Of a stretch of DNA of 64,000 nucleotides, positions 17,603-26,478 are shown one piece after another (position 1 is the first letter of the stretch; each line of letters begins with the position of its first letter). Under the pieces are notes generated by a model. The model saw only the letters and a program-made list of their open reading frames with translations, did no database searches and was not told the origin of the DNA. Source of the DNA: Paraburkholderia unamae (GTDB lineage: Bacteria; Pseudomonadota; Gammaproteobacteria; Burkholderiales; Burkholderiaceae); NCBI RefSeq assembly GCF_003268775.1, contig NZ_QLSU01000017.1, positions 108,824-172,823 on the forward strand, read 5' to 3'. The position numbers and the translations under genes are program-made.

Positions 17603-18454
17603 ATGCGCGCCACGCGTTTCGAAGGCTCATCGCAGTACGTCGCCACCGACGACCTCAAGCTCGCGGTCAACGCCGCGATCACGCTGAAGCGCCCTCTGCT
17701 CATCAAGGGCGAACCCGGCACGGGCAAGACCATGCTGGCCGAGGAAGTCGCGGCGGCGCTGAACATGCCGCTCATGCAATGGCACATCAAGTCCACCACG
17801 AAGGCGCAGCAGGGGCTTTACGAGTACGACGCGGTCTCGCGCCTGCGCGACTCGCAGCTCGGCGACGAGCGCGTGAAGGACATCGCCAACTACATCGTGA
17901 AAGGCGTGCTGTGGCAGGCGTTCGAGTCCGAGGAACAGAGCGTGCTGCTGATCGACGAGATCGACAAGGCCGACATCGAGTTCCCGAACGACTTGCTGCG
18001 CGAACTCGACCGCATGGAGTTCTACGTGTACGAGACGCGTCAGCTCGTCAAGGCGAAGCAGCGTCCGCTCGTCATCATCACGTCGAACAACGAGAAGGAG
18101 CTGCCCGACGCCTTCCTGCGCCGTTGCTTCTTCCACTACATCAGCTTTCCCGACCCGGCCACGATGCAGCAGATCGTCGAGGTCCACTATCCGGGCATCC
18201 GCAAGGAATTGCTCAACGCGGCCATGGAAAGCTTCTTCGAGCTGCGCAACGTGGCGGGCCTGAAGAAGAAGCCGTCCACCTCGGAGCTGCTCGACTGGCT
18301 CAAGCTGCTGCTCGCCGAAGAAATTCCGCCTGCGGCGCTGCGTGCGGCCGACGGCTCGAAGTCGATGCCGCCGCTCGCGGGCGCGCTGCTCAAGAACGAG
18401 CAGGACATGACGCTGTTCGAGCGCCTCATCTACATGAACCGCCACAACCGTTGA
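17603..18454 (+). CDS. MoxR-family AAA+ ATPase
   Basis: 283 residues. Walker A is GEPGTGKT (36-43) and Walker B is VLLIDEIDKAD with Asp about 118; SNNEKELPDAFLRRC supplies sensor 1 and an arginine finger region. MoxR ATPases of the CbbQ/NorQ type act as chaperones that insert cofactors or remodel a target enzyme together with a VWA-domain partner. That partner follows 34 bases downstream. The substrate enzyme is not in the window. The start at 17603 gives MRATRFEGSSQYVATDD, the usual N-terminus; longer open frame upstream runs antisense to the cytochrome gene and is not credible. The protein is cytosolic. Confidence 0.93.
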   Translation: MRATRFEGSSQYVATDDLKLAVNAAITLKRPLLIKGEPGTGKTMLAEEVAAALNMPLMQWHIKSTTKAQQGLYEYDAVSRLRDSQLGDERVKDIANYIVKGVLWQAFESEEQSVLLIDEIDKADIEFPNDLLRELDRMEFYVYETRQLVKAKQRPLVIITSNNEKELPDAFLRRCFFHYISFPDPATMQQIVEVHYPGIRKELLNAAMESFFELRNVAGLKKKPSTSELLDWLKLLLAEEIPPAALRAADGSKSMPPLAGALLKNEQDMTLFERLIYMNRHNR

Positions 18455-18488
18455 TACGCACCACGCGCGCGAGAGCCGGAGACACCGC

Positions 18489-19661
18489 ATGCTGATCGAC
18501 TTCTTCTACACGCTGCGCGACGCGAAGCTGCCGGTTTCCGTGAAGGAGTACCTCACGCTCGTCGAAGCGCTCAAGGAGCGCGTGATCGCGCCCTCGCTCG
18601 ACGACTTCTACTACCTCGCGCGCATGACGCTCGTGAAGGACGAGCAATACTTCGACCGCTTCGACCAGGCGTTCGGCGCGTACTTTCGCGGCATCGAAAA
18701 GAAGTCCGAACTTGCCTTCGAGATTCCCGAAGACTGGCTCAAGAAGCGTCTGGAGCGCGACTTCACGCCCGAGCAGCGCGCGCAGATCGAAGCGATGGGC
18801 GGGCTCGACAAGCTCATGGAGCGGCTGAAGGAACTGTTCGAAGAACAGAAGGAGCGCCACGAAGGCGGCAGCAAGTGGATCGGCACGGGCGGCACCTCGC
18901 CCTTCGGCCACGGCGGCTATAACCCCGAGGGCATCCGCATCGGCGGCGAAGGCGGCAAGCGCAGCGCCGTGAAGGTGTGGGACGCGCGCGCGTACCGCGA
19001 CTACGACGACCAGGTCGAAATCGGCACGCGCAATATCAAGGTGGCCTTGCGCCGCCTGCGCCGCTTCGCGCGCGAAGGCGCGGCCGAAGAACTCGATCTC
19101 GGCGACACGATCCGCAGCACCGCCGCGAACGCGGGCTGGCTCGACATCAAGATGGTGCCGGAGCGCCACAACAACGTGAAAGTGCTGATGCTGCTCGACG
19201 TGGGCGGCTCGATGGACGATCACATCAAGCGCACCGAAGAACTGTTCTCGGCGGCCAAGGCCGAGTTCAAGCATCTGGAGTTCTACTACTTCCACAACTG
19301 CGTCTACGACTACCTGTGGAAGAACAACCGTCGCCGCCACGCCGAGCGCACGCCCACGTGGGACCTGCTGCACAAGTTCACGCCCGACTACAAGCTCATT
19401 TTCGTCGGCGACGCCACGATGAGCCCGTATGAGGTGCTGCAACCGGGCGGCTCGGTCGAGTACAACAACCCGGAGGCGGGCGCCGTGTGGCTGCGCCGTC
19501 TCGCCGACCAGTTCCCGCATTTCGCGTGGCTCAACCCCGAGCCCGAGCGACTATGGGAATACCGCCAGTCGGTGTCGGTGATCCGCGAGATTCTCGGCCA
19601 CCGCATGTATCCGCTCACCGTCGCCGGGCTCGAAACGGCCATGCGCGTGCTGAGCAAATAG
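18489..19661 (+). CDS. VWA-domain (CoxE-like) partner of MoxR ATPase
   Basis: 390 residues. The N-terminal half is helical and charged, with a Gly-rich stretch at about 126-156. The C-terminal half is a von Willebrand A domain with the metal-site motif DVGGSMDD starting at Asp237. In classic MIDAS sites the third residue is Ser, but Gly is common in this bacterial group. Such proteins pair with MoxR ATPases to mature or activate metalloenzymes. It follows the ATPase by 34 bases and is surely in the same operon. No signal peptide or membrane helix is seen. A good GGAG precedes the ATG (GAGCCGGAGACACCGC). The client enzyme is unknown. Confidence 0.92.
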   Translation: MLIDFFYTLRDAKLPVSVKEYLTLVEALKERVIAPSLDDFYYLARMTLVKDEQYFDRFDQAFGAYFRGIEKKSELAFEIPEDWLKKRLERDFTPEQRAQIEAMGGLDKLMERLKELFEEQKERHEGGSKWIGTGGTSPFGHGGYNPEGIRIGGEGGKRSAVKVWDARAYRDYDDQVEIGTRNIKVALRRLRRFAREGAAEELDLGDTIRSTAANAGWLDIKMVPERHNNVKVLMLLDVGGSMDDHIKRTEELFSAAKAEFKHLEFYYFHNCVYDYLWKNNRRRHAERTPTWDLLHKFTPDYKLIFVGDATMSPYEVLQPGGSVEYNNPEAGAVWLRRLADQFPHFAWLNPEPERLWEYRQSVSVIREILGHRMYPLTVAGLETAMRVLSK

Positions 19662-19771
19662 GCGCGAGCCCCCGCCCTGACCGCTTTTTCGAGGCGGCGC
19701 GTGCCTAGGTGTCACACCAGGCCGCGCCGCCCGAACTCGTTATATCGACGCATAATCCGGAGACACCCCGC

Positions 19772-20998
19772 ATGACCTCCCCCTCTTCCCCCGACCTGCC
19801 TGCGACGTTCAGGCCGGGACCGCTGCGGCCCTTTGCCGACACCTCGGTCGCGACGATCGTGGCCGGCTTCGTCGCGATGATGACGGGCTACACCAGCTCG
19901 CTCGTGCTGATGTTCCAGGCCGGCCAGGCCGCGCATCTTTCCGACGCGCAGATTTCCTCGTGGATCTGGGCGCTTTCCATCGGCATGGCCGTGACCACCA
20001 TCGGGCTGTCGCTGTGGTTCCGCGCGCCCATCGTGGTCGCGTGGTCCACGCCCGGCGCGGCGCTGCTCATCAGCTCGCTGCCGCACGTGCCCTATGCCGA
20101 GGCGATCGGCGCGTATATCGTCTGCGCCGTGCTGCTCACGGCCGTCGGCCTCACCGGCTGGTTCGACACGCTCATGAAGCGTATTCCCGGCGGCATCGCC
20201 GCGGCGCTGCTCGCGGGCATCCTGTTCGAGATCGGCATCGAGATCTTTCACGCGGCGCAGGTGCAAACCCCGCTCGTGCTCACGATGTTCTTCGGCTATC
20301 TGATCGTGAAGCGCTTCGTGCCGCGCTACGCCATCGTGGCGACGCTCGTGATCGGCATCGCGGCCGCCGCCGCGCTCGGGCTGCTCGACTTCAGCCAGTT
20401 CCGCGTGGCCGTAGCCAAGCCCGTGTTCACGATGCCGGCGTTCTCGCTCACGGCGGCGGTGAGCATCGGCATTCCGCTTTTCGTCGTGGCGATGGCCTCG
20501 CAGAACGTGCCCGGCATCGCCGTGCTGCGCGCCGACGGCTACGACCACACGGCCGCGCCCTCCTCGCCCCTCATCGCCACCACGGGCCTTGCCTCGCTCG
20601 TGCTCGCGCCGTTCGGCTCGCACGGCGTGAACCTCGCGGCCATCACCGCCGCCATCTGCACCGGCCCGCACGCCCACGAAGACCGCACGAAGCGCTATAT
20701 GGCGGCCGTGTGGTGCGGCATTTTCTACCTGATCGCGGGCATTTTCGGCGCGACCATCGCAGCGCTGTTCGCGGCGTTCCCGAAGGCGCTCGTGGTCTCG
20801 ATCGCCGCGCTCGCGCTGTTCGGCTCGATCATGAGCGGCCTCACCAACGCCATGCAGAACCCGAAGGAGCGCGAAGCGGCGCTCGTCACGTTCATGGTGA
20901 CCGCCTCGGGGCTCACGCTGCTGTCCATCGGCGCGGCGTTCTGGGGGCTCGTGGCGGGGGTCATCACACAGTTCGTGCTGACCGCGCGCCGCGCGTGA
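19772..20998 (+). CDS. BenE-type benzoate/H+ symporter family protein
   Basis: 408 residues with about twelve membrane segments beginning near residue 25. The blocks TSVATIVAGFVAMMTGYTSS, AWSTPGAALL and MASQNVPGIAVLRADGY are typical of the BenE (benzoate membrane transport) family of proton symporters. No aromatic catabolic genes are nearby, so the natural substrate may not be benzoate. GGAGA about nine bases upstream supports the ATG at 19772 over an earlier start at 19709. It follows the VWA gene by 110 bases and has no clear terminator before the transaldolase region. Confidence 0.85.
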   Translation: MTSPSSPDLPATFRPGPLRPFADTSVATIVAGFVAMMTGYTSSLVLMFQAGQAAHLSDAQISSWIWALSIGMAVTTIGLSLWFRAPIVVAWSTPGAALLISSLPHVPYAEAIGAYIVCAVLLTAVGLTGWFDTLMKRIPGGIAAALLAGILFEIGIEIFHAAQVQTPLVLTMFFGYLIVKRFVPRYAIVATLVIGIAAAAALGLLDFSQFRVAVAKPVFTMPAFSLTAAVSIGIPLFVVAMASQNVPGIAVLRADGYDHTAAPSSPLIATTGLASLVLAPFGSHGVNLAAITAAICTGPHAHEDRTKRYMAAVWCGIFYLIAGIFGATIAALFAAFPKALVVSIAALALFGSIMSGLTNAMQNPKEREAALVTFMVTASGLTLLSIGAAFWGLVAGVITQFVLTARRA

Positions 20999-21318
20999 GA
21001 GGCGAACCGAGGGTCGACCGAAGGCACGACGCGTGCGGCGACCTTCGTGGCCCCGTTCGTGCCCCCTTCGTGCCCCTCCTGCCCGCGCGAAACGCAACGC
21101 GGTGCGTTTCCGCCATAAAATGATGATGTGAGCCGCGCCCACCCGCGCGGCGAAGCGCACCGCCCGGCTTCGCGCCATCCCTGCGAGCCGGCCGGCAGCC
21201 ACGCAGCGCTCTTTCGCCATTTTCGCGTTCCGCCCGGCGCGAGCGAGCCTCCCGGCCCGCGCGCACCGGCCGTTCAACTCTCACCGACGCTGGCGCAAAC
21301 GCGCCCACAAGGCCTGAC
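20999..21318. other. Intergenic region between benE-like gene and tal
   Basis: 320 bases, very GC-rich. A TAAAAT -10-like element lies at 21116-21121 with no convincing -35, leaving a leader of about 190 bases before tal. No RNA element or small gene was recognised. Confidence 0.4.
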
Positions 21319-22278
21319 ATGACTACCGCACTCGATCAGCTCAAGCAGTACACCACCGTCGTCGCCGATACGGGCGACTTCCAGCAATTCGTGCAGTACA
21401 AGCCGCAGGATGCGACCACCAACCCGTCGCTGATCCTCAAGGCGGTCCAGAAGGCCGAGTACCGGCCGCTGCTCGAAAAAACCGTGCGCGATCACGCGAG
21501 CGAGTCGCTCGAGTCGATCATCGACCATCTGCTGATCGCGTTCGGCACCGAAATCCTCAAGATCATTCCGGGCCGCGTCTCGACCGAAGTCGATGCCCGC
21601 CTCTCGTTCGACACGAAGAAGTCGATCGACAAGGCGCACCACATCATCGACCTGTACAAGCAGGCCGGCATCGGCCGCGAGCGCGTGCTCATCAAGCTCG
21701 CCTCCACCTGGGAAGGCATTCGCGCCGCCGAAGCGCTGAAAAAGGACGGCATCCACTGCAACATGACGCTGCTGTTCTCGCTCGCGCAGGCCGCCGCATG
21801 CGCCGAAGCGGGCGCACAGCTCATCTCGCCGTTCGTCGGCCGCATCTACGACTGGTACAAGAAGGCCAAGGGCGCCGACTGGGACGACGCCAAGGATGGC
21901 GGCGCCAACGACCCGGGCGTGCAGTCGGTGCGCAAGATCTACGCGTACTACAAGAAGTTCGGCTACAAGACCGAAGTGATGGGCGCGAGCTTCCGCAACA
22001 CGAGCCAGATCGTCGAACTGGCCGGCTGCGACCTGCTCACCATCAGCCCGGACCTGCTGCAAAAGCTCCACGACAGCAACGAGAAGGTCGAGCGCAAGCT
22101 CTCGCCGGAAGCGTTCAAGGACGCACACATCGAGCGCGTGGCCGTGGACGAGTCGTCGTTCCGCTTCCAGCTCAACGACGACGCCATGGCGACGGAAAAG
22201 CTCGCGGAAGGCATCCGCGCGTTCGCCGCCGACGCGATCAAGCTCGAAAAGATGATCGAGGAACTGCGCGCGAAGTGA
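21319..22278 (+). CDS. tal: Transaldolase
   Basis: 319 residues of the TalA/TalB type, which moves a dihydroxyacetone unit between sugar phosphates in the non-oxidative pentose phosphate pathway. The Schiff-base lysine is Lys126 in VLIKLASTWEG. The N-terminal DATTNPSLI and the later SPFVGRIYDWY and GASFRN blocks are all present. Length is normal. The gene is monocistronic, with a long GC-rich leader and a strong terminator downstream. The ATG at 21319 begins MTTALDQLKQYT as expected for the family. Confidence 0.97.
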   Translation: MTTALDQLKQYTTVVADTGDFQQFVQYKPQDATTNPSLILKAVQKAEYRPLLEKTVRDHASESLESIIDHLLIAFGTEILKIIPGRVSTEVDARLSFDTKKSIDKAHHIIDLYKQAGIGRERVLIKLASTWEGIRAAEALKKDGIHCNMTLLFSLAQAAACAEAGAQLISPFVGRIYDWYKKAKGADWDDAKDGGANDPGVQSVRKIYAYYKKFGYKTEVMGASFRNTSQIVELAGCDLLTISPDLLQKLHDSNEKVERKLSPEAFKDAHIERVAVDESSFRFQLNDDAMATEKLAEGIRAFAADAIKLEKMIEELRAK

Positions 22279-22290
22279 TGCGCCAGCGCA

Positions 22291-22314
22291 CGCGCCGGGG
22301 GTTCGTCCGGCGCG
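22291..22314 (+). repeat. Hairpin directly after tal
   Basis: CGCGCCGG and CCGGCGCG form an 8-bp stem around an 8-base loop, 12 bases after the tal stop. It lacks a T-tract and may act as a barrier or as part of a two-hairpin termination region with 22337-22370. Confidence 0.6.
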
Positions 22315-22336
22315 CTTCAATGCATCGATGACCAGG

Positions 22337-22370
22337 AAGGGCCGCGCATGCCGCATGTGCGGCCCTTTTT
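22337..22370 (+). terminator. Intrinsic terminator after tal
   Basis: AAGGGCCGC pairs with GCGGCCCTT around an inner CATG/CATG stem, followed directly by T residues (22366-22370). It lies about 60 bases after the tal stop. Confidence 0.85.
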
Positions 22371-22556
22371 GCTGGCAAAGACTCTGCAACGTCCATTCCC
22401 GTCTGCGCTCTCGCAAACCCTGGCGTCGGAGCGCTCCGTGCGGCCCACGCGCGCGCCTAGAATCAGGGCAGCGGCGCAACCCGCCGCGCGATCCGGCCCC
22501 CGCGCATACCCTCGCGCCCAGGGCCGGCCAACGTCCCGTCCGCAAGGAAACCGACG

Positions 22557-22985
22557 ATGCAAATCCAGCCCTATCTCTCCTACCCCGGCAATTGCGCCGA
22601 AGCGATCGCGTTCTATCACGAAGCGCTCGGTGCGCAGGAGCTGTTCAAGATGCACTTCAAGGACGCGCCGCCCGATCCGGAACGCCCCCTGCCGCCGGAC
22701 CTCGCCGACAAGATCATGCACGCGACGCTCCAGGTCGGCGACGCGCAGCTCATGATGTCCGACGGCGGCTGCATGACCCAGAACGACAAGTTCCTCGGCT
22801 TCAGCATCTCGCTGACCGCGCCCGACGCCGCCACGGCCGAGCGCTATTTCACGGCGCTCTCCAAAGGCGGCAACGTGACGATGCCGTTCCAGAAAACCTT
22901 CTGGTCGCCGGGCTTCGGCATGCTCAACGATAAATTCGGCGTGCCGTGGATGGTCACGGCGCCCCCGCTCCAGGCGCCGGCCTGA
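22557..22985 (+). CDS. PhnB-like VOC-family protein
   Basis: 142 residues, starting MQIQPYLSYPGNCAEAIAFY. It has the two beta-alpha-beta-beta-beta repeats of the vicinal oxygen chelate fold, with motifs typical of the PhnB/YjdN group: ALGAQELFKM, HATLQVGDAQLMMSDG and the C-terminal FWSPGFGMLNDKFGVPW. Members of this group have no agreed enzymatic role despite resemblance to glyoxalases. The protein is cytosolic. It stands alone between tal and the converging FUSC gene. GGAAACCGACG before the ATG gives a modest ribosome-binding site. Confidence 0.88.
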   Translation: MQIQPYLSYPGNCAEAIAFYHEALGAQELFKMHFKDAPPDPERPLPPDLADKIMHATLQVGDAQLMMSDGGCMTQNDKFLGFSISLTAPDAATAERYFTALSKGGNVTMPFQKTFWSPGFGMLNDKFGVPWMVTAPPLQAPA

Positions 22986-23027
22986 AGCCAGCCGCAAAGC
23001 CACGCTGAACGCGCGGCGCGCCCGGCG

Positions 23028-24212
23028 TCACACCATGCGATGCGTCGCGCCGCGCTCGATGTTCCAGCGCGGCTCGGTTTCGAGGAGCAGCGCGCGCAGG
23101 CACTCCACCTGCTCCTCCACGCGCAGGCTGAGCCAGTACGGTCCCTGCATCTGCGGCGCGAGCGCGGCGCTCGCGTCTCGCTCGCCCGCTTCGTCTGCTT
23201 CGCCTGCCGTTTCACCCGCCATGCTCGCGCAAGGCGTGCGCAGCCCCTGCGCCGCCGCCTCGGGGTGCCGCCCGCCGCCAAAGCGCAGCGCACGCGCCGT
23301 GGCGAGCAGCGCGCGCCGCACCCGCTCGCCGCGCTGCGCGAACGCCACGCGCACGAGCGCCTGCTCGTAGCTGCCGGTTCCCGTCGAAAGCATTTCCAGC
23401 GCGCTCAGGATCGCTCGATGCAGGCGCTGCACCTGTTCGAGGCGCGCTAGCGGCACGTCGATCTCCTTGGCCACCGAAGGCATGAGCCCGCGCAACTGCA
23501 CGAGCCGCGCGTTCAAGCGCATGAAGGTCTGCACCTGCTGGTCGGTGTCGACGTGCTCGCCGTTGGCCACTTGCGCGTAGACGCGCGCGCACTCGCGCAG
23601 ATTGTCGGCCAGGCGGTAGCGCCACGAATACGTGGCGTGCAGCGGCAACGCGAACGAAAACGCGAGCGCGATGACAATGCCGATCATCACGTTGAGCGTG
23701 CGCCACAGACCGGTATCGATGAGATTGTCGCCGTGGCCCGCAACGATGCACATGGTGATGGCAGCCAGCAGCGCAACGTAGCCGGGCTTGCCGATCGCGT
23801 AATAGCCGCACACGGCGGCGACGATCGACATCAGCACATAGGTGAGCGGCGCCGAGCCCGTCACGGCCTGCACGACGATGAGCACGAGGCCGCTCACGGC
23901 GCCGAGCAGCGTGCCGAGCGCGCGCTCGGCGGCCTTCTTGCGGATATTGCCCTGATGCTGAAGACCGCCGATCACGACGAGCAGCGTGACCGAGGCCCAG
24001 ATACCGTGCGGAATGTCGATGCCCGAGGTCGCGAGAATCGACGCGAGCATCGCGAGGCCCACGCGCACGCTGTGGATCAGCCTGGCGTTGCGGTAGCGGT
24101 AGTAAGGCGAGGCTAGCGCCCGCCACATGCGCCCGAGGCGCGAGCGGCGGCGCGGCGGCCGCACATGCGGCGCACTGGAACGCGGGGACGATTCGGTTTC
24201 GGACGAGGCCAT
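23028..24212 (-). CDS. FUSC-family inner-membrane protein
   Basis: 394 residues. A basic N-terminal tail of about 45 residues precedes six or so membrane segments (about 47-200). The block RKKAAERALGTLLGAVSGL is the conserved aromatic-acid exporter/FUSC signature. The remaining C-terminal half is cytosolic, helical and charged. FUSC proteins (AaeB, YccS, YhfK types) are linked to export of aromatic acids or to envelope stress; this single-domain form could assemble as an oligomer. Substrate unknown. There is no periplasmic adaptor gene nearby, unlike classic aaeXAB. The ATG at 24212 has no strong ribosome-binding site. Confidence 0.85.
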   Translation of the reverse strand: MASSETESSPRSSAPHVRPPRRRSRLGRMWRALASPYYRYRNARLIHSVRVGLAMLASILATSGIDIPHGIWASVTLLVVIGGLQHQGNIRKKAAERALGTLLGAVSGLVLIVVQAVTGSAPLTYVLMSIVAAVCGYYAIGKPGYVALLAAITMCIVAGHGDNLIDTGLWRTLNVMIGIVIALAFSFALPLHATYSWRYRLADNLRECARVYAQVANGEHVDTDQQVQTFMRLNARLVQLRGLMPSVAKEIDVPLARLEQVQRLHRAILSALEMLSTGTGSYEQALVRVAFAQRGERVRRALLATARALRFGGGRHPEAAAQGLRTPCASMAGETAGEADEAGERDASAALAPQMQGPYWLSLRVEEQVECLRALLLETEPRWNIERGATHRMV

Positions 24213-24260
24213 GGCATGCGCGGGTCGGGAGCCGGTTCAGCAGCCATCGTGCACCAGAAA

Positions 24261-24293
24261 AACAAATGCCCGCAACTTTTCGTTGCGGGCATT
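24261..24293 (-). terminator. Terminator of the MctP/DUF3311 operon
   Basis: A perfect 12-bp stem, AATGCCCGCAAC / GTTGCGGGCATT, with a 5-base loop is followed on the minus strand by TTTGTTTTT-like tail. It lies 55 bases beyond the symporter stop and upstream of the FUSC gene. Confidence 0.9.
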
Positions 24294-24347
24294 CGAGGCG
24301 GGAGCCGACCCGGCGCCGTGCGCCGGGCCGCGCTGGCCCTTGGCCGA

Positions 24348-25898
24348 TCAGCTCTCGACGACGTCGAGATAGTCTTCCGGACGCGTACGGTCCTCGCCCT
24401 TCTGCATGCCGAACAGGTGCACGAGCAGCGACACGGCGACCGACACCACGAGGTTCACGATCAGCGACCACACAGCGGCGTAGCCCGGAATCGCCATGCC
24501 GAACAGGTGGATCGTGAAGATCGAGCCTGCGAGCTTGAGCGAAATGGCCATCCACGTGCCGGTGCCGATGCCGACCGCCCAGCCGACCAGCAGGCCGCGA
24601 TAGTCGAGCACGCGCGTGTAGAGACCGAGCACGATGGCGGGCAGCGTCTGGATGATCCAGATGCCGCCGAGCAGTTGCAGCTGGATCGCGTACGTGAGCG
24701 GCAGCCCCAGGATGAACGCCACCGCGCCGACCTTCACGATCAGCGAGACCAGCTTGGCGACGTTGGTCTCCTGCTCGTGATTCATGTTGCGGTTGATGAA
24801 CTCCTTGTGGATGTTGCGCGTGTAGAGGTTGGCCGCCGCGATCGACATGATCGCAGCAGGCACCAGCGCGCCGATGCCGATGGCCGCGAACGCCACGCCC
24901 ACGAACCACGAGGGGAAGAAGTGCAGGAACAGCGCCGGCACCGCGAAGTTCGGACCGAAGGCCTTGAAGTACGGCGCGAATTCCGGCATGTCCTTCACGC
25001 CCGAGGCGAGCGCCATGTAGCCGAGCAGCGCGAGCAGACCGAGCACGAGCGAGTACGCGGGCAGCATCGCCATGTTGCGGCGAATGGTGTTGCCCGACGA
25101 CGACGACAGGATCGCCGTGACCGAGTGCGGGTACAGGAACAGTGCGAGCGCCGAACCCACCGCGAGCGTCGCGTAGGCGCTGTAGCCGTTCAAACTCGTG
25201 GCGTCAGGCGACTTGAGCAGCAGCTTGGCCGGCGGCACCGCGCTGAAGATGTGGCCGAAGCCGCCCATCTGCGCGGGAATCACGATGATCGCGACGATGA
25301 TCGTGATGTAGATGAGAATGTCCTTCACCACCGCGATCATGGCCGGCGCGCGCAGACCCGACGTGTACGTGTACGCGGCGAGAATCGCGAAGGCGATGAT
25401 GAGCGGCAGGTCGCCGACGAAGCCCGTCGTGTCGAAGCCGAGCGCGCCGATCACCACTTCGATCCCCACCAGTTGCAGCGCGATGTACGGCATGGTCGCG
25501 ACGATGCCCGTCACGGCAATGGCGAGCGCGAGCATGCGGCTGCCATAGCGCGCGCTCACGAAGTCGGCCGAAGTGACGTAGTGGTGGCGCTTCGCGATGG
25601 CCCAGAGCTTGGGGAACACGACGAACGCGAACGGATAGATCAGGATCGTGTACGGCAGCGCAAAGAAACCCGTTGCGCCCGCACCGAACACGAGCGCCGG
25701 CACGGCGACGAAGGTGTACGCGGTGTACAGGTCGCCGCCGAGCAGGAACCAGGTGACGATCGTGCCGAAGCGACGGCCGCCGAGACCCCATTCGTCGAGA
25801 TGCGCGAGATCGCCCTTGCGCCAGTTCGCGGCGAGAAAGCCGATGATCGTGACGCCGATGAAGAGCAGGACGAAGACGAAAGTTGCAGTGACGTTCAT
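24348..25898 (-). CDS. Sodium:solute symporter, MctP-like monocarboxylate permease
   Basis: 516 residues with about 13 membrane segments, a member of the SSS family. Blocks such as GLGGRRFGTIVTWFLLGGD, YTYTSGLRAPAMIAVVKD and a central LYPHSVTAILSSSSGNTIRRN fit the MctP group, which takes up lactate, pyruvate and other short monocarboxylates in rhizobia. Substrate specificity cannot be fixed by sequence. Its start overlaps the stop of the upstream DUF3311 gene by four bases (ATGA), so the two are translationally coupled. That two-gene arrangement is usual for these symporters. Confidence 0.88.
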   Translation of the reverse strand: MNVTATFVFVLLFIGVTIIGFLAANWRKGDLAHLDEWGLGGRRFGTIVTWFLLGGDLYTAYTFVAVPALVFGAGATGFFALPYTILIYPFAFVVFPKLWAIAKRHHYVTSADFVSARYGSRMLALAIAVTGIVATMPYIALQLVGIEVVIGALGFDTTGFVGDLPLIIAFAILAAYTYTSGLRAPAMIAVVKDILIYITIIVAIIVIPAQMGGFGHIFSAVPPAKLLLKSPDATSLNGYSAYATLAVGSALALFLYPHSVTAILSSSSGNTIRRNMAMLPAYSLVLGLLALLGYMALASGVKDMPEFAPYFKAFGPNFAVPALFLHFFPSWFVGVAFAAIGIGALVPAAIMSIAAANLYTRNIHKEFINRNMNHEQETNVAKLVSLIVKVGAVAFILGLPLTYAIQLQLLGGIWIIQTLPAIVLGLYTRVLDYRGLLVGWAVGIGTGTWMAISLKLAGSIFTIHLFGMAIPGYAAVWSLIVNLVVSVAVSLLVHLFGMQKGEDRTRPEDYLDVVES

Positions 25899-26131
25899 TG
25901 CGCGCCTCCTGCACTAGCCTTGTTGCGGGTCTTCGTCTTGAAGTAGACGAGCGCGGTAATGACAGCGCTGATCAGCACCCAGAGAAGCTGATACCAGTAG
26001 AAAAACGGGAAGTCCCACAGTGTGGGCTCGATCTTGTTGTATGACGGCACCCAGATCATGGCGATCCAGGGCAGCAGCAAAAGCCATAGCCAATGCTTGC
26101 TTGATTTTCCGGCGTCGGCGTCGTGAGCCAT
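25895..26131 (-). CDS. DUF3311 small membrane partner of the symporter
   Basis: 78 residues with two membrane segments (about 14-31 and 44-63) and a basic C-terminus. The sequence PWIAMIWVPSYNKIEPTLWDFPFFYWYQ is typical of DUF3311, small subunits encoded next to SSS symporters. They probably help assembly or sodium coupling, but the role has not been settled. It is the first gene of the operon. GGAG sits six to eight bases before the ATG and its last codons overlap the symporter start. Confidence 0.9.
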   Translation of the reverse strand: MAHDADAGKSSKHWLWLLLLPWIAMIWVPSYNKIEPTLWDFPFFYWYQLLWVLISAVITALVYFKTKTRNKASAGGAQ

Positions 26132-26254
26132 GACGTCTCCTCGTTGCTTATGTAGTTATACGGCCTTGCTTTGTTTGCGGTCCGCCGCCCGGCGTGAGGC
26201 GACCGTTGGCCTTGCCGGCGGATAGCCCACAAGGTCCCCGAAAGCGCTGAAAAG

Positions 26255-26281
26255 AGTATAGAGGCGGCGCGGCACGGTCAA
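26255..26281 (-). promoter_or_regulatory. Candidate promoter of the DUF3311-symporter operon
   Basis: On the minus strand TTGACC (26276-26281) and TATACT (26255-26260) are spaced by 15 bases. The hexamers are good (5/6 and 5/6), the spacing is a little short. The leader would be about 115 bases. Confidence 0.55.
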
Positions 26282-26403
26282 GCAGGGCGGACCCCAATTC
26301 CGAGGACGTTGTCAAGAGCCAACGTCTTGTGCCATGTCGGGTAAATCGTCCGAACTCGTTGGGTATGTGCCGTGTATGTCCCAGATATGCGCCACGTATG
26401 GAC

Positions 26404-26430
26404 GAAAAAAAGCCGGCCATCAGACCGGCT
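26404..26430 (-). terminator. Terminator after the SpeE-like gene
   Basis: AGCCGG and CCGGCT form a short stem around an 8-base loop; read on the minus strand it is followed by seven T residues. It lies 49 bases after the stop of the SpeE-like gene. Confidence 0.85.
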
Positions 26431-26478
26431 CCTTGCTACAGGCGGGCGCCGCAGCGGCGCAACGGCCGCCTGGGCGGA

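Noticed and set aside
19709..19771. Longer start for the BenE-like gene
   Set aside because: Non-conserved and lacks a ribosome-binding site; the ATG at 19772 has one.
20999..21318. Possible riboswitch upstream of tal
   Set aside because: Only GC-rich sequence with no recognised conserved core.
24165..25946. A long plus-strand frame over the MctP-like gene
   Set aside because: Composition is Arg/His/Asp-rich antisense of a membrane protein; not a gene.
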